Of a stretch of 64,000 nt of DNA, positions 7,714-14,285 are shown in pieces. Position numbers and translations under genes: made by a program. Within the stretch, counting starts at the first letter, position 1. Each line of letters starts with the position of its first letter. This stretch comes from Propioniciclava soli. GTDB lineage: Bacteria > Actinomycetota > Actinomycetes > Propionibacteriales > Propionibacteriaceae. The DNA lies in assembly GCF_014858005.1 (NCBI RefSeq), contig NZ_JACYOT010000019.1:1-64000 (forward strand), written 5' to 3'. The notes beneath the pieces were generated by a model. The model searched no databases, was not told the DNA's origin, and saw nothing but the letters and a program-made list of their open reading frames with translations.

Positions 7714-7884
7714 TCAGCGGGTCTCGCGGTGCGCCGTGTGCGTCTTGCACTTGGGGCAGAACTTCTTCAGCTCCAGGCGATCCGGGTCGTTGCGCCGGTT
7801 CTTCTTGGTGATGTAGTTGCGCTCCTTGCACTCGGTGCAGGCCAGCGTGATCTTGGGCCGGACGTCGCCAGACTTCTTGGCCAT
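7714..7884 (-). CDS. rpmG: 50S ribosomal protein L33, zinc-binding form
   Basis: L33 is a small protein near the E site of the large subunit. The 56-aa product keeps both CxxC pairs (Cys16/Cys19 and Cys43/Cys46), so it is the zinc-containing form; bacteria with two L33 paralogues often switch to a cysteine-free one when zinc is scarce. The frame stays open upstream, but [12 protein letters not shown] is the family N-terminus and GAGGGG lies 5 nt before this ATG. tRNA-Met and tRNA-Thr lie just upstream in the same direction, a common actinobacterial arrangement. Confidence 0.95.
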   Translation of the reverse strand: MAKKSGDVRPKITLACTECKERNYITKKNRRNDPDRLELKKFCPKCKTHTAHRETR

Positions 7885-7929
7885 CTCAACCCCTCGCTTT
7901 CTCGTGGTCGTGGGTGTCGCTCGGTTTCG

Positions 7930-8002
7930 TAGCGGGAACGGGACTTGAACCCGTGACACAGCGATTATGAGCCGCTTGCTCTACCGTCTGAGCTATCCCG
8001 CC
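7930..8002 (-). tRNA. tRNA-Met (CAT), elongator
   Basis: A 73-nt cloverleaf with loop CTCATAA. The acceptor pairs GGCGGGA with TCCCGCT, and the anticodon stem lacks the three G-C pairs that mark initiator tRNA. An Ile2 tRNA (modified C34) is not excluded by sequence alone. CCA is not encoded. Confidence 0.93.
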
Positions 8003-8060
8003 CCCGCCCGCCGGGTCTCCCCGACGGACGTGGCCCGCCGGGTCTCCCCGGCGGACACAG

Positions 8061-8133
8061 AGCCCCCATGCGGAATCGAACCGCAGACCTTCTCCTTACC
8101 ATGGAGACGCTCTGCCGACTGAGCTATAGGGGC
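8061..8133 (-). tRNA. tRNA-Thr (GGT)
   Basis: A 73-nt cloverleaf: acceptor GCCCCTA pairs with TGGGGGC, the anticodon stem TCTCC/GGAGA encloses ATGGTAA, and the T-stem is TGCGG/CCGCA. It lies 58 bp upstream of tRNA-Met, likely in one transcript with rpmG. Confidence 0.95.
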
Positions 8134-8190
8134 CAGACAGCGACGAACAACCTACCAGCTGCAGCGGCGCGGGCCCAAATCGGGGGCACC

Positions 8191-8670
8191 TCACCCCAGG
8201 GCGCGGAACCCGAGCCGCTGGTAGATGCGGAACGCAGCCATCGCCTCGACCGGCTCGACGTTCAACCCGACGCTCACGTGCCCGGCCTCCCACAGGGCGG
8301 ACGCCGCGGCGGCCAGCAACCCCTCCCCGATGCCGCGCCGACGGTGATCGGGGTGGACGAACAGCTCGATGACGAAGGGGCCTTCGGGGGCATCCCACGG
8401 CGGGTCGAGAACGGTCTGGATGCAGCCGACCACCTCGCCGGCGGACAGCGCCACCAGGGTGGCGGCCGCGATCGGCGCCCCGAAGTCACCGGCGAACACC
8501 GCCTCCATCTCGGCGCCGGCCTCGGCCAGCGACGCGACGGCGACGCCAGCGGGATAGGAGGCGAGGTAGAGCCGGGCGACGGCGTCCAGATCGGCGGGTT
8601 CGAGGGGCCGGACGCCCACGCCGGCGGGCAGCGCGGCGGCGTCCATCGGCAGCGGCCGGACCAGGTGCAT
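8191..8670 (-). CDS. GNAT-family N-acetyltransferase
   Basis: A 159-aa cytoplasmic protein of the GNAT fold, which moves an acetyl group from acetyl-CoA to an amine. The acetyl-CoA site [14 protein letters not shown] (R/Q-x-x-G-x-G) and the closing [14 protein letters not shown] strand-helix are clear; the substrate is not known. I chose the ATG at 8670 because AGGGGG sits 6 nt before it; an in-frame start at 8697 lacks one. It lies between tRNA-Tyr and tRNA-Thr on the same strand, behind a hairpin, so it probably has its own promoter. Confidence 0.8.
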   Translation of the reverse strand: MHLVRPLPMDAAALPAGVGVRPLEPADLDAVARLYLASYPAGVAVASLAEAGAEMEAVFAGDFGAPIAAATLVALSAGEVVGCIQTVLDPPWDAPEGPFVIELFVHPDHRRRGIGEGLLAAAASALWEAGHVSVGLNVEPVEAMAAFRIYQRLGFRALG

Positions 8671-8697
8671 GCGCGACCCCCTCGAGACGTGGAACAC

Positions 8698-8721
8698 GGC
8701 CCCGGAGCAACTCCGGGGCCG
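8698..8721 (-). terminator. Hairpin terminator after tRNA-Tyr
   Basis: CGGCCCCGGAG, a 3-nt CAA loop (on the plus strand), then CTCCGGGGCCG form a perfect 11-bp stem six bases beyond the 3' end of tRNA-Tyr. No T-tract follows. Confidence 0.75.
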
Positions 8722-8727
8722 TGCGGG

Positions 8728-8809
8728 TGGCAGGTGTAGGGTTCGAACCTACGTAGGCTGTGCCGACGGTTTTACAGACCGCTCCCTTTGGCCACTCGGG
8801 CAACCTGCC
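8728..8809 (-). tRNA. tRNA-Tyr (GTA)
   Basis: An 82-nt class II tRNA with a long variable arm. The acceptor GGCAGGT pairs with ACCTGCC and the anticodon loop is CTGTAAA. CCA is not encoded. It is transcribed leftward, with a hairpin just past its 3' end. Confidence 0.95.
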
Positions 8810-8878
8810 GTGCTGATCGCTCAGCGGGGCCCAACCTTAGCAACTGTCCCCGTCCCCCGCCCAATCGAAGGAGAACCC

Positions 8879-9370
8879 ATGGCATCCGACAGCTCGTTCG
8901 ACGTCGTCAGCAAGTACGACCGTCAGGAGGTCGACAACGCGCTCAACATGGCCGCGAAGGAGGTCGGTCAACGCTTCGACTTCAAGGGCACGGACGCGTC
9001 GATCCGCTGGTCGGGCGACCTCATCGAACTGGAGGCGTCCGGGGAGGAGCGGGTGAAGGCCGTCCTCGACGTGTTCCAGAGCAAGCTGATCAAGCGCAGC
9101 ATCAGCCTCAAGGCCCTCGACGCCGGCGAGCCCCGCCTGTCGGGCAAGGTGTGGAAGATCACGGCGTCCATGCAGGAGGGCATCAGCACCGAGAACGCGA
9201 AGAAGATCGCGAAGCTCGTGCGCGACGAGGGCCCCAAGGGCGTCAAGACCCAGGTGCAGGGCGACGAGCTCCGCGTGAGCAGCAAGAAGCGCGACGACCT
9301 GCAGGCCGTCCAGAAGCTGATCCGCGACCAGGACTACGACTTCGCCGTCCAGTTCACCAACTACCGCTGA
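8879..9370 (+). CDS. YajQ-family nucleotide-binding protein
   Basis: A 163-aa cytoplasmic protein of the YajQ (DUF520) family with two ferredoxin-like folds; members bind cyclic di-GMP or tRNA and in Xanthomonas act as transcription coregulators. The hallmark N-terminus [18 protein letters not shown] and the C-terminal [12 protein letters not shown] are both present, so it is complete. The ATG at 8879 has AAGGAGAA 5-6 nt upstream; the frame is open further 5' but that part overlaps tRNA-Tyr. The exonuclease III gene follows after 5 bp, probably on the same mRNA. Confidence 0.93.
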   Translation: MASDSSFDVVSKYDRQEVDNALNMAAKEVGQRFDFKGTDASIRWSGDLIELEASGEERVKAVLDVFQSKLIKRSISLKALDAGEPRLSGKVWKITASMQEGISTENAKKIAKLVRDEGPKGVKTQVQGDELRVSSKKRDDLQAVQKLIRDQDYDFAVQFTNYR

Positions 9371-9375
9371 GCGGG

Positions 9376-10218
9376 GTGGACGCCGCCCCCCTCCGCGTCG
9401 CCTCGTTCAACGTCAACGGCATCCGGGCCGCGCAGCGCCGAGGTTTCGAGGCGTGGCTGGCCCAGCGCCGCCCGGACGTCGTCGGCCTGCAGGAGATGCG
9501 CTGCACGCCCGAGCAGGTGCCGGCCGGGGTGTTCGACGGCTACCACGTCGCGTTCCACCCCGGTGGGCTGGCCGGGCGCAACGGGGTGGCGTTGCTCACG
9601 ACCGTGGCGCCCTCGGCGATCCGCATGGGGTTCGGCCACCGCAGCGACCCCGAGGGCCGCTACGTCGAGGCCGACCTCGACCTGCCCGGGTTGGCTCTGC
9701 GGGTCGGCTCGGTCTACGTGCCCAAGGGGGCGACGTGGGCGGGGCCGGACGCCGACCCGGCCAAGTACCGGCGCAAGGCGTCGTTCCTCGCGTCGTTGGG
9801 GGCGCACCTGCGGCGCTCCCGGCTGGAGGCGGCGGCGTCCGGGCGCGAGTTCCTGGTGATGGGTGACTTCAACATTGCGCCCACGCGGGCCGATCTGCGG
9901 AACTGGCGCTCCAATCAGCGCTCGGAGGGGTTCCTGCCGCAGGAGCGGGAGTGGTTCGCCAGCATCCTCGGGCCGCGGACGCTGCACGACGTGGTGCGGC
10001 GCCTGCACCCCGACGCCGAGGGCCCCTACTCGTGGTGGAGCTGGCTCGGCCAGTCGTTCGCGCGGGATGTCGGGTGGCGCATCGACCACCAACTCGCGAC
10101 CCCGGGCCTGGCCCGCCGGGCCCTCGCCGCGGGGGTTGACCGGGCGTCCAGCCCGGAGGCCCGGATGAGCGACCACGCGCCCGTGGTGGTCGACTACGCC
10201 GTGCCCTCGTCGGGCTGA
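9376..10218 (+). CDS. xth: Exonuclease III / AP endonuclease
   Basis: An EEP-family nuclease that cuts 5' to abasic sites and trims 3' blocks in base excision repair. The metal and catalytic motifs are present in order in 280 aa: FNVNGIR (11-17), LQEMR (Glu), Y-x-P near VYVPKG, GDFNIAP (Asp/Asn), and SDHAPVVVD at the C-terminus. It starts at GTG 9376, five bases after the yajQ stop with only a weak GCGGG in front, so translation probably depends on ribosomes finishing the upstream gene. Its 3' end faces the HIBCH-type gene. Confidence 0.92.
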   Translation: MDAAPLRVASFNVNGIRAAQRRGFEAWLAQRRPDVVGLQEMRCTPEQVPAGVFDGYHVAFHPGGLAGRNGVALLTTVAPSAIRMGFGHRSDPEGRYVEADLDLPGLALRVGSVYVPKGATWAGPDADPAKYRRKASFLASLGAHLRRSRLEAAASGREFLVMGDFNIAPTRADLRNWRSNQRSEGFLPQEREWFASILGPRTLHDVVRRLHPDAEGPYSWWSWLGQSFARDVGWRIDHQLATPGLARRALAAGVDRASSPEARMSDHAPVVVDYAVPSSG

Positions 10219-10235
10219 GCACTCCGCGTGCGGCG

Positions 10236-11165
10236 TCAGGCCTCGAAGCAGGCCAGCACCTCGGCGCGGCCGACGTCCTCGATGCGGGCGTGCTGCCAGC
10301 GCGGCGTCCTGTCCTTGTCCACGAGCTGGGCGCGGACGCCCTCGGCGAAGTCGGGGCGACCGAGCAGGTGGCGGCCGAGGACGAGATCCTGGGCGAGCAC
10401 CCGTTCGACCGAGCCCATCGACCGGACGCGGCGCAGCGCTTCCAGCGCCACGCACACCGCCAGGGGGCAACGCTGCCGCAGGTCGGCGGCCGCGGCCCGC
10501 GCGCGGGGGTGCTCGTGCGCCTCGAGGCGGGCCACGATCGCGGCGGCATCATCGCCGGCGTAACAGGCGTCGATCCAGGCGCGGTCGCCCTCCAACTCGG
10601 ACGCCGGCGCCTCACCCGCCACCTCGTCGGCCAGCCCCACGAGCACCGCGTCGGTGCCGTTGATGCTCGCGCCGGTGAGGGCGAGGTGCGTGCCGAGCTG
10701 GCCCGGGGCGTGGGCGAGGTACCACATCACCCCCACGTCGGGGATGAAGCCGATGATGGTCTCGGGCATCGCGAACACCGAGTCGGGGTAGGCGATCCGG
10801 CGGGTGCCGTGCGCGGAGACCCCGAGCCCCCCGCCCATCGTGAACCCGCGCTGGTGGGCCACATACGGCTTCCCGAAGCTCACGATGGCCGCGTTCATCG
10901 CGTATTCGTCGGCCAGGAAGCCCAGCCACGGCTCCTCGGCGAGCACGGCGTCGCGCAGCGCGCGCACGTCGGCACCCGCGCACAGCCCGCGCTCCCCCGC
11001 GCCGGTGAGCTCGACCCGCTCGACGGCCGGGTCGTCGCGCCAGGCGTCCAGCGCGGCGTGGATGCCGGCAATCATGGCGGCCGTGAGCGCGTTCAGGGCC
11101 CGGGGCCGGTTGAGGGTGAGGCGTCCGACGCCGTCCGCGACCTCGACGAGCAGTTCGTCGGTCAT
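10236..11165 (-). CDS. 3-hydroxyisobutyryl-CoA hydrolase-type crotonase
   Basis: A crotonase-fold enzyme of the ECH_2/HIBCH branch, 309 aa. The oxyanion-hole segment GFTMGGGLGVSAHG and the PETIIGFIPDVG segment, with the acidic residue used by HIBCH, are conserved, and the C-terminal helix domain typical of HIBCH is present. HIBCH releases 3-hydroxyisobutyrate from its CoA ester in valine breakdown; some relatives act as plain enoyl-CoA hydratases. AGGAGAAG stands 4 nt before the ATG. It overlaps the mannosyltransferase gene by 4 bp (ATGA), an odd partnership in function. Confidence 0.82.
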   Translation of the reverse strand: MTDELLVEVADGVGRLTLNRPRALNALTAAMIAGIHAALDAWRDDPAVERVELTGAGERGLCAGADVRALRDAVLAEEPWLGFLADEYAMNAAIVSFGKPYVAHQRGFTMGGGLGVSAHGTRRIAYPDSVFAMPETIIGFIPDVGVMWYLAHAPGQLGTHLALTGASINGTDAVLVGLADEVAGEAPASELEGDRAWIDACYAGDDAAAIVARLEAHEHPRARAAAADLRQRCPLAVCVALEALRRVRSMGSVERVLAQDLVLGRHLLGRPDFAEGVRAQLVDKDRTPRWQHARIEDVGRAEVLACFEA

Positions 11166-12625
11166 GTTCTTCTCCTGTTCTGGTGGCGGACGGTGAGCCA
11201 GAGTCCGGCGGCGGCCACCGCCGCGAGGGCGAGCGCGACAGCATCGTTGCGCCACGCGAGGTTGGCCGCGCCGTAGACCAGGACGATGGCGGTGACGACC
11301 GCCGCCAACCGCCAGAGCCGCCGCGAGGGGCGGGTGAGCGGCAGCAGCACGCCGCCCCACAGCAAGTACCAGGGGTGCATGGCCGGCCCGAAGATGGCGA
11401 CGGCCAGGTACCCCCAGGCGAGGAACCGGACCGGCTCGGTGCGGGCCCGTGTCACCGCCAGCCACGCCAGGCAGAGGAGCGCCAGCACGGTGCCCACGGC
11501 TTGGCTGCCGCCGATGAAGGCCCGGCCGGTCGAGTCGAGGCCGAGGGCGTCCGCCCCCTGCTGCAGCAGCCAGCCCAGCAGCGAGAAGGGGGCGAGCGTG
11601 ACGATCATGCCGGGGACGCCGGCGGCGTTCATCCAGCCGAAGCCGAGCCCGGTGGCCAGCGAGACGGCCACGAACACGCCGATGACGACGGCGAAGGACG
11701 CGATGAGCCGCGGCAGGAAGGCCACCACGTCGCGCCAGTGCCACGACGCCCAGCCCGAGCCGATGATGGCCAGGGGGTAGGCCGCCAGCAGGGCGGGCTG
11801 TTTCACCGACATGGCCACGCCGGCGGCCAGCAGCGCGGGCCAGAACCAGCCGCGGTATGCCAGGTGCAGCGCGAGGACGACGAGCCCGACCATGAGGGCG
11901 TCGTTGTGGGCGCCACCCACGAAGTCGATGACGAGCAGGGGGTTGATGGTCGCGAACCAGGCGACGTCGCGCGGCGGCACGCCCATCTGGCGGCCGATCC
12001 GCGGCAGGTAGTGCACGATCAGGGCGACGCCGACGAGGGCGGGCAGCCGCATCAGCACGGCCGAGTAGTAGGGGTTCAGCCCCGCGAGATCGACGAGCCA
12101 GTGGGAGATCTCGAGCGACAGCGGACCGTACGGGGTGGGGGTGAAGCGCCACACCCACGCCACCTGGTCGGCGAACCCGCCGGGCAGGACGGCCGGGGAG
12201 GTCTCGTACGGGTTGAGGCCGTTGTGCATCAACCAGCCGTGCGCGGCGTAGCTGTACGCGTCGTGGCTGAAGATGGGCGGCGCGACGAGCAGCGGAAGCG
12301 ACCACCAGGCCAGCACCGCCCAGTGCTTGACGTCGACGTAGATGGCGGGCCGCAGCCGGAGCCAGGCCACGATCAGGCAGCCGACGGCGACGATGACCAG
12401 GGCCGTGCCGAACGCCATCGCCCACCACGTGTCCAGCCCCAGGGCGCGCATCGTGGGCCAGAAGGGACTGGCCTGCGGCAGGTAGGCGGGGGTCAGCGAC
12501 CCGAGCGCCAGCAAGATCGTGCCGAGCAGCCCGAGCCGCACCGGGGCGAGCCGGATGGCCTCCGTGACGTCCGCCCAGCGGACGCGGGCGGCGTCCGCCA
12601 CCGAAGACACCAGCCGAGCACGCAC
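11162..12625 (-). CDS. Polyprenyl-phosphomannose-dependent mannosyltransferase, MptB-like
   Basis: A GT-C type integral membrane enzyme, 487 aa with about a dozen hydrophobic helices, that uses polyprenyl-phosphate-mannose outside the membrane. The first external loop has the acidic SHDAYSYAAHGWLMHNGLNP motif, and the FVGGAHNDALMVG and MHPWYLLWG segments match MptB, which starts the alpha-1,6-mannan core of lipomannan. The true acceptor here is not shown. The GTG at 12625 has no ribosome binding site but has TAGGCT 6 nt upstream, so the mRNA is probably leaderless. It is divergent from the NuoB-like gene. Confidence 0.8.
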   Translation of the reverse strand: MRARLVSSVADAARVRWADVTEAIRLAPVRLGLLGTILLALGSLTPAYLPQASPFWPTMRALGLDTWWAMAFGTALVIVAVGCLIVAWLRLRPAIYVDVKHWAVLAWWSLPLLVAPPIFSHDAYSYAAHGWLMHNGLNPYETSPAVLPGGFADQVAWVWRFTPTPYGPLSLEISHWLVDLAGLNPYYSAVLMRLPALVGVALIVHYLPRIGRQMGVPPRDVAWFATINPLLVIDFVGGAHNDALMVGLVVLALHLAYRGWFWPALLAAGVAMSVKQPALLAAYPLAIIGSGWASWHWRDVVAFLPRLIASFAVVIGVFVAVSLATGLGFGWMNAAGVPGMIVTLAPFSLLGWLLQQGADALGLDSTGRAFIGGSQAVGTVLALLCLAWLAVTRARTEPVRFLAWGYLAVAIFGPAMHPWYLLWGGVLLPLTRPSRRLWRLAAVVTAIVLVYGAANLAWRNDAVALALAAVAAAGLWLTVRHQNRRRT

Positions 12626-12631
12626 GGGGTG

Positions 12632-12637
12632 AGCCTA
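12632..12637 (-). promoter_or_regulatory. -10 box for leaderless mptB-like mRNA
   Basis: The minus strand reads TAGGCT, six bases before GTG 12625, with no ribosome binding site between. The same hexamer and spacing occur before thrC. Confidence 0.6.
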
Positions 12638-12732
12638 CTGGCGCGTCACGCCCCTGCCGGTCACGGCAGGCGGGGGCGTGGCAGGTGGGGCGGCGCTCGT
12701 CGCCGACACCCGCGGCATGGCAGGCTGGGCGG

Positions 12733-13155
12733 GTGCGCTACTGGGACTGGTTCGGCGACGGCAGCCTGGCCGTCGGTGTGCTCGGGCTCGCGTGCTGCGT
12801 CGTGGAGACCGAGGCGGCCACCGCGGGCCGGGCCGGCCTCGACGCGCCCGGCCCGGACGCGGCGGTGGCCCTCGTGGTCGCGGGCACGGTGACCGACGCC
12901 GTCGCGCCGCTGGTCGCCGCGACGGTGGCCGCCCACCCCGGCGCCGCGGTGGTGGCGTTCGGCGCCTGCGCGTCGGCCGGCGGGCCGTACTGGGACTCCC
13001 CCGTGGTGACCAAGGGCGTCGACCAGCTCGTGGCCGTGGATCGCTACGTGCCCGGCTGCCCCCCAACCCCGGCGGCTCTCGACGCGGCACTGGTCGAGGT
13101 GCACGCGGCCCTGGCCGAGGTGCACGCGGCCTCGGCGGGGGTGGCTCGTGGCTGA
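12733..13155 (+). CDS. Short NuoB-like [4Fe-4S] protein
   Basis: A 140-aa relative of the complex I subunit that carries cluster N2. All four N2 ligands are kept: the Cys21-Cys22 pair (GLACC), Cys79 (FGACASAGG) and Cys109 (YVPGCPPTP). Compared with the full NuoB in this window (57057-57614, 185 aa) it lacks most of the N-terminal segment and the loop that meets the membrane arm. The C-terminal 20 residues are Ala/Val/His-rich. GTG 12733 has no clear ribosome binding site. It overlaps the NuoC-like gene by 8 bp. I infer an electron carrier in a small soluble complex. Confidence 0.75.
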   Translation: MRYWDWFGDGSLAVGVLGLACCVVETEAATAGRAGLDAPGPDAAVALVVAGTVTDAVAPLVAATVAAHPGAAVVAFGACASAGGPYWDSPVVTKGVDQLVAVDRYVPGCPPTPAALDAALVEVHAALAEVHAASAGVARG

Positions 13156-13699
13156 CGAGATCCGTGCGGTGGCCGCCGCCGACTGGGCGGAGGCCGCCGC
13201 GGCCCTGCACGCCGCGGGGATCCGGTGGTTCGACTGGCTCGGCGCGGTGGACGAGATCGGCCGGGAGGATGCGATCCGCATCATGCTGCGCGCCGCACCC
13301 GAGCCCGACGCCGACGGCGTCCGCCTCGAGACCCGCGTGCCGCGCAGCGGCGGGACGCTCGCGTCGGTCCGCGCGGTGTGGGCCGGGGCTGCCTGGCACG
13401 AGCGCGAGGTGGCGGACTTCTTCGGCGTGGCGTTCGCCGGCGGCGACCCCCGCCCGCTCCTGCTGCGCCCCGGCACCGCGGGCCACCCCCTGCTCCGGGA
13501 CGCCGTTCTGGCCGCGCGGGCCGTCCGACCCTGGCCGGGCGCGAAGGAGCCGGGCGACGTGGTGGCCGCCGGACGCCGCCGCATGGTTCCCCCCGGCGTG
13601 CCCGACCCCGCGATCTGGGGCGAGCGCACCGGCTCCCCGGCCGAGCCCGAGGAGATCGCCGCGTCGGTCGCCGGCGGGCGCGTGCGGGGGCGACGATGA
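13148..13699 (+). CDS. NuoC-like (30-kDa subunit) protein
   Basis: A 183-aa protein with the signature of the complex I 30-kDa subunit, WHEREVADFFGV (83-94), followed by the expected PLLLRP run (103-108). In complex I and group 4 hydrogenases this subunit docks on the NuoD or large hydrogenase subunit, yet no NuoD-like gene is present here. The C-terminal third is Pro/Gly/Arg-rich with no domain I recognise. The gene overlaps its neighbours by 8 bp and 4 bp, so the three products are probably made in step. Confidence 0.72.
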   Translation: MADEIRAVAAADWAEAAAALHAAGIRWFDWLGAVDEIGREDAIRIMLRAAPEPDADGVRLETRVPRSGGTLASVRAVWAGAAWHEREVADFFGVAFAGGDPRPLLLRPGTAGHPLLRDAVLAARAVRPWPGAKEPGDVVAAGRRRMVPPGVPDPAIWGERTGSPAEPEEIAASVAGGRVRGRR

Positions 13700-13992
13700 C
13701 CCACGCCCGCATCCGGCTGGTCACCGACCGGTGCACCTCGTGCATGATCTGCGCGCGGGAGTGCCCCACCTGGTGCATCGGCATCAGCAGCCACACCGAG
13801 CCCCTGCCCGACTCCCCGCCCGGCCCGCGGCAGCGGACGCACCACGTCCTCGACAGCTTCACCCTCGACTGGTCGCTGTGCATGTACTGCGGCATCTGCA
13901 TCGAGGAGTGCCCCTTCGACGCGCTGGAGTGGGACACCGAGGTGCCCAGAGCGACGGCGTCCGCCGCGGCGATGACCGAGGAGCTGACCTGA
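13696..13992 (+). CDS. NuoI-like 2x[4Fe-4S] ferredoxin
   Basis: A 98-aa protein with two complete cluster motifs, Cys13-x2-Cys16-x2-Cys19-x3-Cys23-Pro and Cys62-x2-Cys65-x2-Cys68-x3-Cys72-Pro, spaced as in the NuoI family (TYKY). The long insert between them (residues 24-61) is also NuoI-like. The ATGA overlap with the NuoC-like gene makes it the last of a tight trio. The cysteine leader of the sulfite reductase operon begins about 108 bp downstream, so transfer of electrons from this trio to ferredoxin enzymes is possible but unproven. Confidence 0.8.
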   Translation: MTHARIRLVTDRCTSCMICARECPTWCIGISSHTEPLPDSPPGPRQRTHHVLDSFTLDWSLCMYCGICIEECPFDALEWDTEVPRATASAAAMTEELT

Positions 13993-14087
13993 GCGGGGCC
14001 GCCCGCCGGCATCTCCCGGAGCCTGGCCGCACGGTGAGCGTCCGCCCGCATCGTGGGCACCGATTCCGCTCCTTGGGCCGGGCGAGC

Positions 14088-14093
14088 TACGCT
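14088..14093 (+). promoter_or_regulatory. -10 box for sulfate-assimilation leader
   Basis: TACGCT lies 6 nt before GTG 14100. No ribosome binding site precedes the small ORF, so initiation on a leaderless mRNA is the natural reading. Confidence 0.6.
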
Positions 14094-14099
14094 GACGCC

Positions 14100-14198
14100 G
14101 TGTCCGCAGTGAACCGTGCCCGTGGGGCCGTCCCCCTGGTGGGGCGGGCCCATGTGGATTTCCTGCGCGTTCGTTCCTCGCTGTGTCGCGTTTCCTGA
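14100..14198 (+). CDS. Cysteine-type leader peptide of the sulfate assimilation operon
   Basis: A 32-aa ORF (GTG to TGA) whose C-terminal half RAHVDFLRVRSSLCRVS matches the actinobacterial 'putative leader peptide' pattern H-(V/I)-D-L-x-R-V-x-S-x-L-C-R found ahead of sulfur genes. It has one Cys codon, four codons before the stop. Cysteine-encoding leaderless short ORFs in mycobacteria are known to act as cysteine-responsive attenuators. Here it lies 87 bp upstream of sulfite reductase, with a GC-rich hairpin between. I infer that stalling at the Cys codon under sulfur starvation frees the operon. It is too short to be an enzyme. Confidence 0.78.
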   Translation: MSAVNRARGAVPLVGRAHVDFLRVRSSLCRVS

Positions 14199-14225
14199 CG
14201 CGCCCGCTCCCCCATCACCACGCCC

Positions 14226-14269
14226 GGGCCCCAGAATGCCCGTGTGCGCTGACACGTGGGCCGGGGCCC
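14226..14269 (+). promoter_or_regulatory. Candidate attenuator hairpin before sulfite reductase
   Basis: GGGCCCC (14226-14232) can pair with GGGGCCC (14263-14269), enclosing a second stem CCCGTGT/ACACG. A further GGGCCC lies inside the leader ORF at 14146-14151 and could compete for the same partners, the layout expected of a switch. There is no T-tract, so it may act on Rho access or on the AGAGGAAA ribosome binding site just beyond it. Confidence 0.5.
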
Positions 14270-14285
14270 CTGACCAGAGGAAACC

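Noticed and set aside
7930-8002. Initiator tRNA-fMet
   Set aside because: The anticodon stem lacks the three consecutive G-C pairs and the first acceptor pair is G-U, so it is the elongator type.
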